DNA of 64,000 nucleotides, taken from positions 1-64,000 of the forward strand of contig CAYYLO010000003.1 in assembly GCA_964472675.1 (NCBI GenBank), given 5' to 3'. This document shows, piece after piece, positions 56,087 through 64,000 of this stretch (the stretch's first letter is position 1; every line of letters starts with the position of its first letter). This DNA is from 01-FULL-43-15b sp964472675 (lineage in GTDB: Bacteria; Patescibacteriota; Microgenomatia; UBA8517; UBA10165). A program made the translations under genes and the position numbers. A model generated the notes under the pieces. That model was not told where the DNA came from, did not search any database, and saw only the letters and a list, made by a program, of their open reading frames with translations.

Positions 56087-58382
56087 GTTTTTCGCATTCC
56101 TGTACAATTCTTTGCACTCTCCCGACAGAATCAGGATTGACCGAAACGCTGGTTATTCCTAACTTTACAAGAAACTCCACCAAGTCGTCGTGTGAACTTG
56201 CTGCCTGACCGCAAATCGAAGAGGTAATGCCATGCTTGTTGCAGGCTTTAATTGTGTGCTCTAAAGCCCACAAAACCGCAGGGCTTAGCTCGTTAAAAGC
56301 CGACGCGACCTCGCTGTTGTCACGATCAGTCCCTAACATCAACATTGTTAGGTCGTTGGAACCTATCGAAACTCCGTCAATACCTACTTTAATATAATCC
56401 TCAATCAAAACAACATTAACAGGCAGCTCAACCATTAACCATAATTTAAAACTTGGACCCCTTACTAACCCTGACGCTGCCATTATTCTTTTGACCTGTA
56501 AAAGTTCCTCAGGAGACCTGACAAAAGGTATCATCATGTTCAAGTTTTTATAAGTTTCGCGCACTTTTTTAATAGCCGCAAGCTCAAGCTCAAACACGTC
56601 CGGATCTGAAATATATCTGTAAGCGCCTCTGTAACCAAGCATAGGATTTGGCTCCTGCGGCTCATATGCCTTTCCACCGTCAAGATTCCTGTACTCGTTA
56701 GTTTTAAAATCTGTAGCCCGATAAACAATCGGTCGTGGGTCAAACTCTTGGCAAAATGTTGTCAATCCGGAAGCTAGTTTATCGACAAATTCTTTCTGGC
56801 GACGTTGTGCGATCAGGTGCCTAGGATGAACACCAATTTGAGCAACCATAAATTCAGCCCGCAACAGTCCGACGCCCGAAACGGGAAGAAGAGAAACTTC
56901 ATGCGCCCTTTCAGGTTCTGCCAAATTTACATATATTTTTGTTGCTGTGCGGATTGCCGGATCCGCTTTGTCCTGGACAACTTGCCGGCTTGCTACCTTG
57001 CTGACAAGTTGGGCCTTCTCAGGCTTTCCCCTATACACTTCCCCGGTCTTACCATTTACGGTAACTATGTCACCATCTTTTAAATTTTTTGTAGCAAGCT
57101 TTGTGCCAACAATGCAGGGAAGCCCAAGCTCACGGGAGACTATCGCAGCATGTGACGTTACTCCGCCTTCATCAGTTACAATTGCTCCTGCTTGCTTCAT
57201 TGCCGGAACATAATCCGGTGAAGTCATGCGGGCAACCAAAACATCTCCTTTTTTAACTTTTCCAATTTCTTTGGGTGAGTGGAGTATTTTTACTTTTCCT
57301 GTAGCAATTCCGGGACTTGCACCTTGTCCTATTAAAATCGCCTCACCTGTGGTCTGCTTGCCTGCCTCATTGGAATTTGGAGACTGGACATTGGAACTTC
57401 CACTCGATAGAGTGGTAATTGGCCTTACCTGAATAACATAGAAAGCACCCTTATTGTATGCCCATTCAATATCCTGGGGGAAGTAATAATGGGCGTGAAT
57501 TCGCTGCAAAATTCTGCCCAATTCTTTGATTTTATCTTCAGAAAGTTTTTGTCTGTTCTGGCGATTTCCTGGGACCTTTTCTTCTTTTGTTTTGGCCCCT
57601 TTTCTTATTAACTGAACTTTTTGCTCGTGTTTGTCGATCTTTTGGATTTCCAATGAATGTCTTTCAAGTTCATATCTGTCCGGCGTAACCGTGCCCTGTA
57701 CTGCATATTCCCCCAAGCCCCAAACTGCTTCAACAACCATTTTATGTTTGTCTGAAGTTCTGGGGTCGTTGGTAAATGCAATTCCGGAAATCTCCGACTG
57801 AACCATCTCCTGAACAACAACAGCAATGTAAACTTTAAAATGATTAAAACCTTTTTCTTCCCGATAAAAAATAGCGCGTGGAGTAAAAAGAGATGCCCAG
57901 CAATCTTTAACTGCCTGCAAAAGTTGCGCTTCGCCGCGAATATTTAAGAATGTCGCTTGTTGGCCGGCAAAGGATGCATCAGGCAAATCTTCTGCAGTTG
58001 CCGAAGAACGCACAGCAACCAATGGCTGCTTTTTAAAAAGTCCGCGTTTCCCATAGCTTTGCACAATTTCTTGGGCAATCTCTTGAGGCATTTTACTTTT
58101 CAACAAAAGCTTGATTATTTTTTCAGAAGCAGATTGAAAATGCTCTGGGGCTACTTTCCGGTGACCTACGATTCCCGCAGATTTAAGAATGTCCCGGATT
58201 TGCGAGGATAAACCATTCTCCTCAATAAACTTTTTATAGGCGGAAGCTGTTACCACAAACCCAGTGGGGACAGGAAAGCTAGCCTGGTACATTTCGCCAA
58301 GATTTGCACCTTTCCCTCCAGCAAGAGCGATACTATCGTGGTCAATTTCTGAGAATTTGAGGATGTAGCTTGCAGGTCCCAT
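56079..58382 (-). CDS. ppsA: Phosphoenolpyruvate synthase
   Basis: 767 aa. ATP-grasp N-domain (LAGGKGANLGEM, AVRSSATAEDLPDASFAGQQ), swivelling domain with the phospho-His in GGVTSHAAIVSRELG, and the C-terminal barrel with FVRSPEELLQV, GSNDLTM and the Cys in SSICGQAAS. It makes PEP from pyruvate and ATP. The linker at about 335-345 (SSNVQSPNSNE) is encoded by TTCCAATGTCC-type repeat DNA also seen in the glycosyltransferase gene. First gene of the ppsA-eno unit. Confidence 0.95.
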   Translation of the reverse strand: MGPASYILKFSEIDHDSIALAGGKGANLGEMYQASFPVPTGFVVTASAYKKFIEENGLSSQIRDILKSAGIVGHRKVAPEHFQSASEKIIKLLLKSKMPQEIAQEIVQSYGKRGLFKKQPLVAVRSSATAEDLPDASFAGQQATFLNIRGEAQLLQAVKDCWASLFTPRAIFYREEKGFNHFKVYIAVVVQEMVQSEISGIAFTNDPRTSDKHKMVVEAVWGLGEYAVQGTVTPDRYELERHSLEIQKIDKHEQKVQLIRKGAKTKEEKVPGNRQNRQKLSEDKIKELGRILQRIHAHYYFPQDIEWAYNKGAFYVIQVRPITTLSSGSSNVQSPNSNEAGKQTTGEAILIGQGASPGIATGKVKILHSPKEIGKVKKGDVLVARMTSPDYVPAMKQAGAIVTDEGGVTSHAAIVSRELGLPCIVGTKLATKNLKDGDIVTVNGKTGEVYRGKPEKAQLVSKVASRQVVQDKADPAIRTATKIYVNLAEPERAHEVSLLPVSGVGLLRAEFMVAQIGVHPRHLIAQRRQKEFVDKLASGLTTFCQEFDPRPIVYRATDFKTNEYRNLDGGKAYEPQEPNPMLGYRGAYRYISDPDVFELELAAIKKVRETYKNLNMMIPFVRSPEELLQVKRIMAASGLVRGPSFKLWLMVELPVNVVLIEDYIKVGIDGVSIGSNDLTMLMLGTDRDNSEVASAFNELSPAVLWALEHTIKACNKHGITSSICGQAASSHDDLVEFLVKLGITSVSVNPDSVGRVQRIVQECEKHV

Positions 58383-58398
58383 TGGCAGTGTTGTATTT

Positions 58399-59628
58399 TC
58401 ATTCTAACTTAACAGCTAGCAATATGCCAACTGTAAGTATTGACGCTGTGGCCAAAAAGATAATCCAAGTTGGGGAAGATACCCCGACCACAGGAGTAAC
58501 AGGTGCAATCGCGGTTTTGGCTGAGGAGTTTGTCGGAGTGGACACGCCGAGAATGGAAAAATTTGAGGTGTCTTGATTGCTACCAGAAGCAATTGTGACT
58601 GTATGTTGGCCTGCGGCTAAACTCTGATTAGGCGTATATGACCACTTCCCATCTTGCCCAACGGTTACTTGAGCAGTCACAATCTGCGAGGAATGGATGG
58701 TAATAGTAATTATGTCTCCCGGTCTGCCGGTGCCTGAGAATGTTGGCTGGCCGGTGTTTACTGTTTCGCCTTTTCCAGGAGCTAAAACACTTAAAGGTAT
58801 TGCCGATTCTGAGGCCTGTCTAATATTTTGGAGACTAAAATCAGAAGTTGCAGTTTGAGCAGGAGGAGTAAGAGTTACTTGGGCGGCAGACCCCTGTGTA
58901 CTAAAAGAATATGTACCACCCAGCTTAATATTTGGTATAGGACGGACATTGTTGGTGTCTGCCGTGGCACGTGCGCTACCTGCTTTTCCCGCCTGAACAT
59001 AAAGGTCAACGGTATCCCCAGCGGGTTTGTAAACGATATATGAAGATAAATTATCAGTTCTTGCATTATTCAGGGTAATTAACCAATTGCCGTCCTCCCG
59101 AGTGTACGAAGAAAGAGGCGATCCGCCTTGTACAGTTAAGTAGACTAACGCGCCGGGGACCGGGCTACCCGCTTGGTTGACAACCTTCCCAAATGCAGGT
59201 TCGGCAACTGCAGGAGGGTCATTTGTTGATGGTGCGGTTGTTATAAAAAAAGAAGAGCCATTGTTATCATAGGCTGACGAACCGGATCCTATTTTGAAGA
59301 AGTAAAGAGTTTGCGGATTTAAATTTTCTATTGTTACATAATGCGTGTTCCTTGGTGTTTGCCCGCCTTTGTCACGGTCATCAGAAGCAGTCAACCCCAG
59401 TTTGTCAGTGTCGCCATAAACAATAAAGCCGGATGTTTGTTTATCAGTTAGCCAGGAGACAGAGAAGGAATTATCAGAAATATTTGTTATTTTAATTTCT
59501 TTGGGTTGTTCTTCAAGAGAAGCGTTGCTTCTAATATTCTGCCTGTTTAAGGCAAGAAAAACCATAACAGGAAGCCCTGCTAAAAGCATCACCATCGATA
59601 AAATTCCAAAGATTTTCTTTTTGCTCAT
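58399..59628 (-). CDS. Surface protein with FN3 and Ig-like domains
   Basis: 409 aa. N-terminal signal or anchor (about 9-28). A fibronectin type III domain follows (about 42-132, ITNISDNSFSVSWLTD to LNPQTLYFFKIGSG), then a carboxypeptidase-regulatory-like domain (GSPVPGALVYLTVQGG), an Ig-like module (GKGETVNTGQPTFSGTGRPG) and a C-terminal helix (about 388-406). It is held at both ends, so the middle loops outside. Likely adhesion or envelope structure. No enzyme motif. Confidence 0.8.
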   Translation of the reverse strand: MSKKKIFGILSMVMLLAGLPVMVFLALNRQNIRSNASLEEQPKEIKITNISDNSFSVSWLTDKQTSGFIVYGDTDKLGLTASDDRDKGGQTPRNTHYVTIENLNPQTLYFFKIGSGSSAYDNNGSSFFITTAPSTNDPPAVAEPAFGKVVNQAGSPVPGALVYLTVQGGSPLSSYTREDGNWLITLNNARTDNLSSYIVYKPAGDTVDLYVQAGKAGSARATADTNNVRPIPNIKLGGTYSFSTQGSAAQVTLTPPAQTATSDFSLQNIRQASESAIPLSVLAPGKGETVNTGQPTFSGTGRPGDIITITIHSSQIVTAQVTVGQDGKWSYTPNQSLAAGQHTVTIASGSNQDTSNFSILGVSTPTNSSAKTAIAPVTPVVGVSSPTWIIFLATASILTVGILLAVKLE

Positions 59629-59680
59629 AACTAATATTTTTGAAAAATATAAGAAACTATGGTACTATCCGACTACTAAA

Positions 59681-59716
59681 ATCGCCTGCAAGATCGAAAG
59701 ACGTTTGCAGGCTTTA
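59681..59716 (-). terminator. Terminator after the NYN-domain gene
   Basis: GCCTGCAA/TTGCAGGC stem with a 13-nt loop, T-rich on both sides (TTTATTTTT on the plus strand, GATTTTAG on the minus strand). Could end transcripts from both directions. Confidence 0.65.
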
Positions 59717-60055
59717 TTTTTGTTTTCTTACTCTCAATTTTCCCAAAAATTTGCCGACGTCTTCTCCAGTAAGTAAGCGCGACTCTGAACATTGAGCAAC
59801 CAAAGCCACGCTTGCTTTGTGCGAAAATAGCTTTTGCTGGTCTGATTGCAGTTTTCTAGATCTCTCGGTTCCATCGGTTCGCACTTTTCCCACGTAATAT
59901 GTTGCAGAAACAAACTCGCGATTTTCACCAACAAGTATTTTTAAAAATCCGGAGAAGTTGAAGTCTAAGAGATTATGAAGTTCAAGATTCTTCAACTTAA
60001 AGTAAAAGTTGCTGCCATCTATTAGAATAATCACACGCTTATTAGTTTTAGGCAT
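59714..60055 (-). CDS. Short NYN-domain (LabA-like) protein
   Basis: 113 aa. RVIILIDGSNFYFKLKNL carries the first catalytic Asp and Asn of NYN/PIN-like RNases, and VSATYYVGKV the second strand. After KLQSDQQKLF the sequence departs from the family: the expected later Asp cluster (VDV...D, SxDxD) is missing, and the protein ends where usual members continue for about 60 residues. Either a truncated gene or a minimal non-catalytic form. It starts just after the end of the giant gene. Confidence 0.6.
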   Translation of the reverse strand: MPKTNKRVIILIDGSNFYFKLKNLELHNLLDFNFSGFLKILVGENREFVSATYYVGKVRTDGTERSRKLQSDQQKLFSHKASVALVAQCSESRLLTGEDVGKFLGKLRVRKQK

Positions 60056-60056
60056 T

Positions 60057-63000
60057 TTAGATTGCTAGTTCAGACTTATCTTTTACTTTAATGATATACC
60101 CTCGATTGACCTCAATCGGAAAGTCTTCGCCATATTGCTCCTTACTTTGCTTAACGTATGTATCCCAAAGGCCGGACTTCCAGCGAGCCATCGTTAAATC
60201 TCCACTAATTAAATCCGAAACCTTGTGGAATGTGCTGTTTTTAGGAAAACCTACCGCATTCCAGCCTGAAGCAAGAGTGGTTTTTAAAGGGGCCGCAAAC
60301 TCTTGGCCCTCAAAAATCATGACCGACTTTTTAAGGTTTTTGACAAAGTAGGCTTTTCCGGGAAGTAATGGGAAATCCTGTCCGGAATACGCCTTGTCTC
60401 CTCTTTGAACATAAGTTTGCCATTCCCCATTCTCTAGATTAGCAACAGAAGTTGCGTATCCGCCTTGTTTGGCAATCTGGGCAAGCAGACTTGAAGCAGT
60501 CAAAGGGATAGAAGGAACCGCCGTTAATGTAATCAAGTTCCACCCGGCGCTGAGATTTATAAACTTTTCCTGATTAACCTTCCTAAGCTCAACCTGAACT
60601 CCAGCCCAAGGTATTGCATGCTCGTTATCATCCCACTTCCCATTTTTATTCTGATCGTAGTATGTGGTTACTTTTATAGGCTGGTCGTTCTCTGTAGCGT
60701 AGGCAGCAATCTTTAAAAATGAGGTTTTATTACGTGCCTGGTTATTGGCGCCCTTATCATAATTTATCCCAATAGGCACTACTTGTTCCCCATTCCTGAT
60801 TTCTACTTTTTGGGGAAAGGCCAAGCTAATTTGTTCATAGCTTGGTACTCTAATGGTGTAATTACCGCTTTCTATTTTGCCACTCACGCTTCCGGTTTTG
60901 CCAGTGACAAACACATATCCCGAAGGTGTTTGAATAACAGACGGGTCAACAATGTCAGATTTTAAAATTTCTTCCACTAGATCCTTTGAAACGAATCCGT
61001 CGTTACTTAGCGTGTGTTTAATAAAATTAAGCCTCGTTCTCATGTTAAAAATTTGGTAATGTTTTGGTTCGCCTTTATCAGATACTTGAGCATTAACATG
61101 CTTAACAAATGGAAAATTAAACGGAAGAAGTTTATTTTCTTCCTCACGTATTTCTATGATTCCTTTTATGCCAATGTATTCCAATGGCGCAGAAACTGCC
61201 AACCCTGCTGCAACAATTGCTGCTCTCTCTTTGGGTGTTAATATTTGGACTTTTTCCGGCACATTTGTAGGCAGATGGGCTTCTATAACATTGGATGAAG
61301 TATCGGGCGTATTATCCAGGATCTCTTTTAATATCTGTTGCCCTTTTTGTTCGTTACCCTTCCCAAGTGGTTCATATAATCTACCGTAATAACCGCTGAC
61401 GGCTGCTTCTATAACTTTTGCTTCAGCCTCAGGACGTTCTAAACCTTTATCTAAAACATACCCTCCTTCTTGCAGTTTCTGTATGATTTTTTCAACCGCA
61501 TTGACTTGCTGTCCATATCCTGATACAAAATCAGGCTGTTTGCCTTGAAGTTCATAAGCTTTTAGGTTTGCCCATTCTGTTAATCCCTCTGTAAGTTTCT
61601 TTCGGTTTTCTACTCCACCCAATTGGTAATTAAGCGCTTCTGCTCTTTGAACTACATCTCTCGTTGTTAACCCACAAGCTGCGTGTATGCACTCATGTGT
61701 TACAACTGCTGATATATCCATATCTGCTCTGATTAAAAGCTGCTTATCGCTTCCAACATAAAGCCCGGCAGTGTTGGCAGGTTGGCCTAAAGCCTGAAGC
61801 TTTGCGGGAGTAACTATGTGTATGTTATCTGGATCGGTGGCACGCAAAATTGCGGAAAAAGCTTGTTTGTCTGCGCCATTATCTACAGCATATTTTCTCA
61901 AAGCTGCCAGGGAAGAAGCTGCATCATCTAATTTCGAAGCTAGAACTTTTTCGCCCTGGCTTTTAAGCAAAAGTGAATCAGTTAAGTCCAGCAATTGGTT
62001 AGCTACACCAGTATCGTACGTTAAGCGGGAATTATAACGTGCGGCAGCATTGATGGATGATTCTAACTGGCCACCGTTTGCGTCAATCATTGCCTTTGCT
62101 GCTTGGTAATATTTAGATACTATTTCTTCTTCGGTTTTGCCTGCGCGCAACCACTCTGCAAAAACTTGCATTTGCGCTTTTTCAGACTCCTGGGAAAAAT
62201 CATTAGTCAAATTGCCAAAAGTTTTTGTCCACACCTCCATTACTTTGAACCGAATAAATGCTGGTTGGTCGTCAAACGGTGTTAAAGGGGGGAATCCTTC
62301 ATTTTGCCTGGTTCCAATTGTTTGTACGTAGTCACCAGCAGAAATTAAAGTTTGTGCAAATACCGGTTCACCTTTTTGCAAAGCAGTTTGAACAGCTCTT
62401 TCTTCCACGTTTAGAGCTTCTTTTTTGAAAAATCCGCCCACAAAATCAACAACTGTTTCTGCAGCATTTCTTATTGGACTGGTCACGCGTTCGGCATATG
62501 GCGCTAAAAAATCGCCGCCTTTTTCCATAGCCTTGGCTCCGACGGTATTTAAAATTACAAATGCCGCATAATCTTTCATTCCCTCATCAATTCTTTGCAT
62601 CTGATCTTTGTCATATTGCGCAAGACGGTCTGCATAAGCTTTTTTAGCTGTCAATTGTTGTTCAAAGAAGGAAACATCGTCAGGCTGTTCGGTCCTAATT
62701 CTGTCAATTTCAGCCTTTAAATCGTCGCTTGATAACCTTTGAAGCCTGATTATTTCTCTTTCCTGTTCCGGGTCGATTACTCCAAATGGCGGAGAGAAAC
62801 CTGTTCCCTGGCGCAAATTTTCAAGCTGGTCAAGATCACTTTTGTTTGCTTCGTTTCTAGCAATCTCAGCTTTGCCAAGGTCTAAACCTCCTCCGGATGC
62901 CATATTGAGACTAAACTCTCCTATGCTTTTTAGAGCGGTTTGTCCTTGCTGAAGCCGCTCCTGCCACTGGCCAGGCGTAAAATTCTGAAAATCGGGGTTT

Positions 63001-64000
63001 TGAGGATCATAAATGCTTATTCCAGTTATGGCTGGATTATCAATGTCGCCCTCTAGTGTGAATCCTGTACCTTCTAAAGTTTTATTGATTGCGGGTATTA
63101 CCTGGTCGTCTGGTGTTTCATCGTCGAGTCCTAAAGCTTGTTTGGCAGCTTGAATTTGTTCTACTGTGGGAGCATTAAGTGCGGCATCAATTTGTGCTTG
63201 CTGGTCTGCCTGGGCTTTAATTACTTCCTGTTCGGCTGCTTCTGCCAAATTACCCAATTGTTCTTCGTATCCTGCATTTAGTATTCCGCTTAATATCTCT
63301 GGAGTTTTGACTATTGCGTCCTGGGAGGAAGAGAAAGTGTCTGATAAAGCTCCGGGAAGCTGGTTGCCCGCTTCTTCAATTCCAGAGATTAAATTTTGCA
63401 AAACTGTTTGATCTGAGGTTATTTCTCGAGCATCCTGAGTCGGGGCATCTGTGCGACCTGTTACCTCATCCCCATAGTTTTCGTACTCATTCAAAAGGTC
63501 TTGTTGGGAAGAGGCATCAACAACCGGAAATTCAAGAGCTGTTTGCCGGTAATCCTCTGTAACATCCTGGGCTTGCTCATTTGCCGATGTTATAGAGACA
63601 CTGCCTTCATCTTCGCGGGCCGTTTGAAGTTCAGTTAGACTTCCAGACATCTCCGCCTGTTCAGAGGCAATTTGTTCTGTAAACTCTGTGAAAACAGGGG
63701 CTTCTTGGGGTTGGGGTTCGAATTCTTGGACTGGCACGGGAGCTTCTTCCACAGGCGATGGCTCTTGTGGAACTTCCGGTTCCTGAACTTCTGCCGGAGG
63801 CGCTTCGGTTGCTTGTTCTTCAACGGCGGGCCCCGAGTCAGAAGGGGCAGGAGCTTCAACTGGCGTTTCTTGAGGCACAGTTTCCGCTGGTTGTTCTGGA
63901 AAGGGCTCTAATATGCCATCTTGCGCATATACCAAAGCTGGAGCTAGGGTGGTAAAAACAATTTGAAAACACAGAAAGATACTTGTGAGTTTAAAGAGTA
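60057..64000 (-). CDS. Giant secreted protein with HExxH domain, 5' end outside window
   Basis: At least 1,313 residues. The frame stays open to the right edge and reads IFLCFQIVFTTLAPALVYAQ before the apparent start, a signal peptide, so the true start lies beyond 64000. Order: Pro/Glu-rich stalk, long helical region with coiled-coil stretches (two thirds of the protein), gluzincin-like zinc motif VVTHECIHAACG with the third ligand in TEGLTEWANL, a membrane-like helix (AAIVAAGLAVSAPLEYIGI), and a C-terminal beta region with YYDQNKNGKWDDNE and two GWN-type modules. Probably a cell-surface peptidase or adhesin. Nothing similar comes to mind at full length. Confidence 0.8.
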   Translation of the reverse strand, partial: LFKLTSIFLCFQIVFTTLAPALVYAQDGILEPFPEQPAETVPQETPVEAPAPSDSGPAVEEQATEAPPAEVQEPEVPQEPSPVEEAPVPVQEFEPQPQEAPVFTEFTEQIASEQAEMSGSLTELQTAREDEGSVSITSANEQAQDVTEDYRQTALEFPVVDASSQQDLLNEYENYGDEVTGRTDAPTQDAREITSDQTVLQNLISGIEEAGNQLPGALSDTFSSSQDAIVKTPEILSGILNAGYEEQLGNLAEAAEQEVIKAQADQQAQIDAALNAPTVEQIQAAKQALGLDDETPDDQVIPAINKTLEGTGFTLEGDIDNPAITGISIYDPQNPDFQNFTPGQWQERLQQGQTALKSIGEFSLNMASGGGLDLGKAEIARNEANKSDLDQLENLRQGTGFSPPFGVIDPEQEREIIRLQRLSSDDLKAEIDRIRTEQPDDVSFFEQQLTAKKAYADRLAQYDKDQMQRIDEGMKDYAAFVILNTVGAKAMEKGGDFLAPYAERVTSPIRNAAETVVDFVGGFFKKEALNVEERAVQTALQKGEPVFAQTLISAGDYVQTIGTRQNEGFPPLTPFDDQPAFIRFKVMEVWTKTFGNLTNDFSQESEKAQMQVFAEWLRAGKTEEEIVSKYYQAAKAMIDANGGQLESSINAAARYNSRLTYDTGVANQLLDLTDSLLLKSQGEKVLASKLDDAASSLAALRKYAVDNGADKQAFSAILRATDPDNIHIVTPAKLQALGQPANTAGLYVGSDKQLLIRADMDISAVVTHECIHAACGLTTRDVVQRAEALNYQLGGVENRKKLTEGLTEWANLKAYELQGKQPDFVSGYGQQVNAVEKIIQKLQEGGYVLDKGLERPEAEAKVIEAAVSGYYGRLYEPLGKGNEQKGQQILKEILDNTPDTSSNVIEAHLPTNVPEKVQILTPKERAAIVAAGLAVSAPLEYIGIKGIIEIREEENKLLPFNFPFVKHVNAQVSDKGEPKHYQIFNMRTRLNFIKHTLSNDGFVSKDLVEEILKSDIVDPSVIQTPSGYVFVTGKTGSVSGKIESGNYTIRVPSYEQISLAFPQKVEIRNGEQVVPIGINYDKGANNQARNKTSFLKIAAYATENDQPIKVTTYYDQNKNGKWDDNEHAIPWAGVQVELRKVNQEKFINLSAGWNLITLTAVPSIPLTASSLLAQIAKQGGYATSVANLENGEWQTYVQRGDKAYSGQDFPLLPGKAYFVKNLKKSVMIFEGQEFAAPLKTTLASGWNAVGFPKNSTFHKVSDLISGDLTMARWKSGLWDTYVKQSKEQYGEDFPIEVNRGYIIKVKDKSELAI

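Noticed and set aside
1..64000. CRISPR arrays and rRNA genes
   Set aside because: No regularly spaced direct repeats and no rRNA-like sequence found on reading through.

Overview
The window looks like a chromosomal segment of a candidate-phyla-radiation (Patescibacteria) bacterium, most likely a member of Microgenomates. This is inference from gene content and style: small compact genes, many short orphan proteins, a short UvrC, membrane-anchored cell-surface proteins with a single helix, a remnant of a conjugation ATPase of the type common in this group, and scattered AT-rich intergenic repeats. No rRNA, CRISPR array or replication origin was seen. Thirteen tRNA genes are present: Arg-TCG, Lys-CTT, His-GTG, Arg-TCT, Pro-TGG, Gly-TCC, Leu-TAA, Leu-CAG, Leu-GAG, Gln-TTG, Val-TAC, Phe-GAA and Gly-GCC.

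Layout. 0.3-9.7 kb holds cell-wall and surface functions: a lysozyme-like protein, two glycoside-hydrolase-like proteins and a bifunctional penicillin-binding protein, together with a DRG-type GTPase and a Cu/Zn superoxide dismutase. 10-16 kb carries a small-subunit-type methyltransferase, a Y-family DNA polymerase with a small partner gene, short coiled-coil proteins, tRNAs and CTP synthase, whose frame is broken twice in a compensating way. 16.7-22.4 kb is accessory: DUF2000, a VirB4 remnant, a protein made of two tandem repeats, a Bro-N protein, a GIY-YIG nuclease and orphan genes with their own terminators. 22.5-30 kb returns to ordinary genes (M16 peptidase, GT-C glycosyltransferase, PAP2 phosphatase, cupin phosphoglucose isomerase, GNAT). 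30.3-37.3 kb is a second accessory zone: a tRNA cluster, a decayed serine recombinase, 0.7 kb of very AT-rich DNA, DUF4145, XRE, PLD-like and PspC genes, and a toxin-antitoxin pair. 37.4-64 kb is mostly housekeeping: a solute-binding protein, SecG, UvrC, a transglutaminase-like protein, two metalloprotease-like proteins, a RAYT transposase, UvrB-UvrA, LexA, RsmI, and a lower-glycolysis block (gpmI, ppsA-eno). It ends in large surface proteins, the last of which runs off the right edge.

The strongest unusual signals are these. (1) Two tRNA-Gly genes each head a small island whose left ends share a 55-bp repeat (53/55 identical) and whose right ends share an ungapped 70-nt block (49/70) ending in a tRNA-like CGCTCCA. 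(2) A RAYT transposase is flanked by a palindrome that also lies in frame inside the DRG GTPase and UvrC genes, encoding LALHPRG in both. (3) At least fifteen genes have a -10 box only 5-7 nt before the start codon, implying leaderless transcripts. (4) Several orphan genes end in terminators with a second hairpin nested inside the outer stem.

Genes that probably work together: uvrB-uvrA with uvrC, lexA and the Y-family polymerase (DNA damage response); ppsA-eno with gpmI and the cupin isomerase (central carbon flow); PBP, GH18-like, GH-A-like, lysozyme-like and PAP2 proteins (cell envelope).
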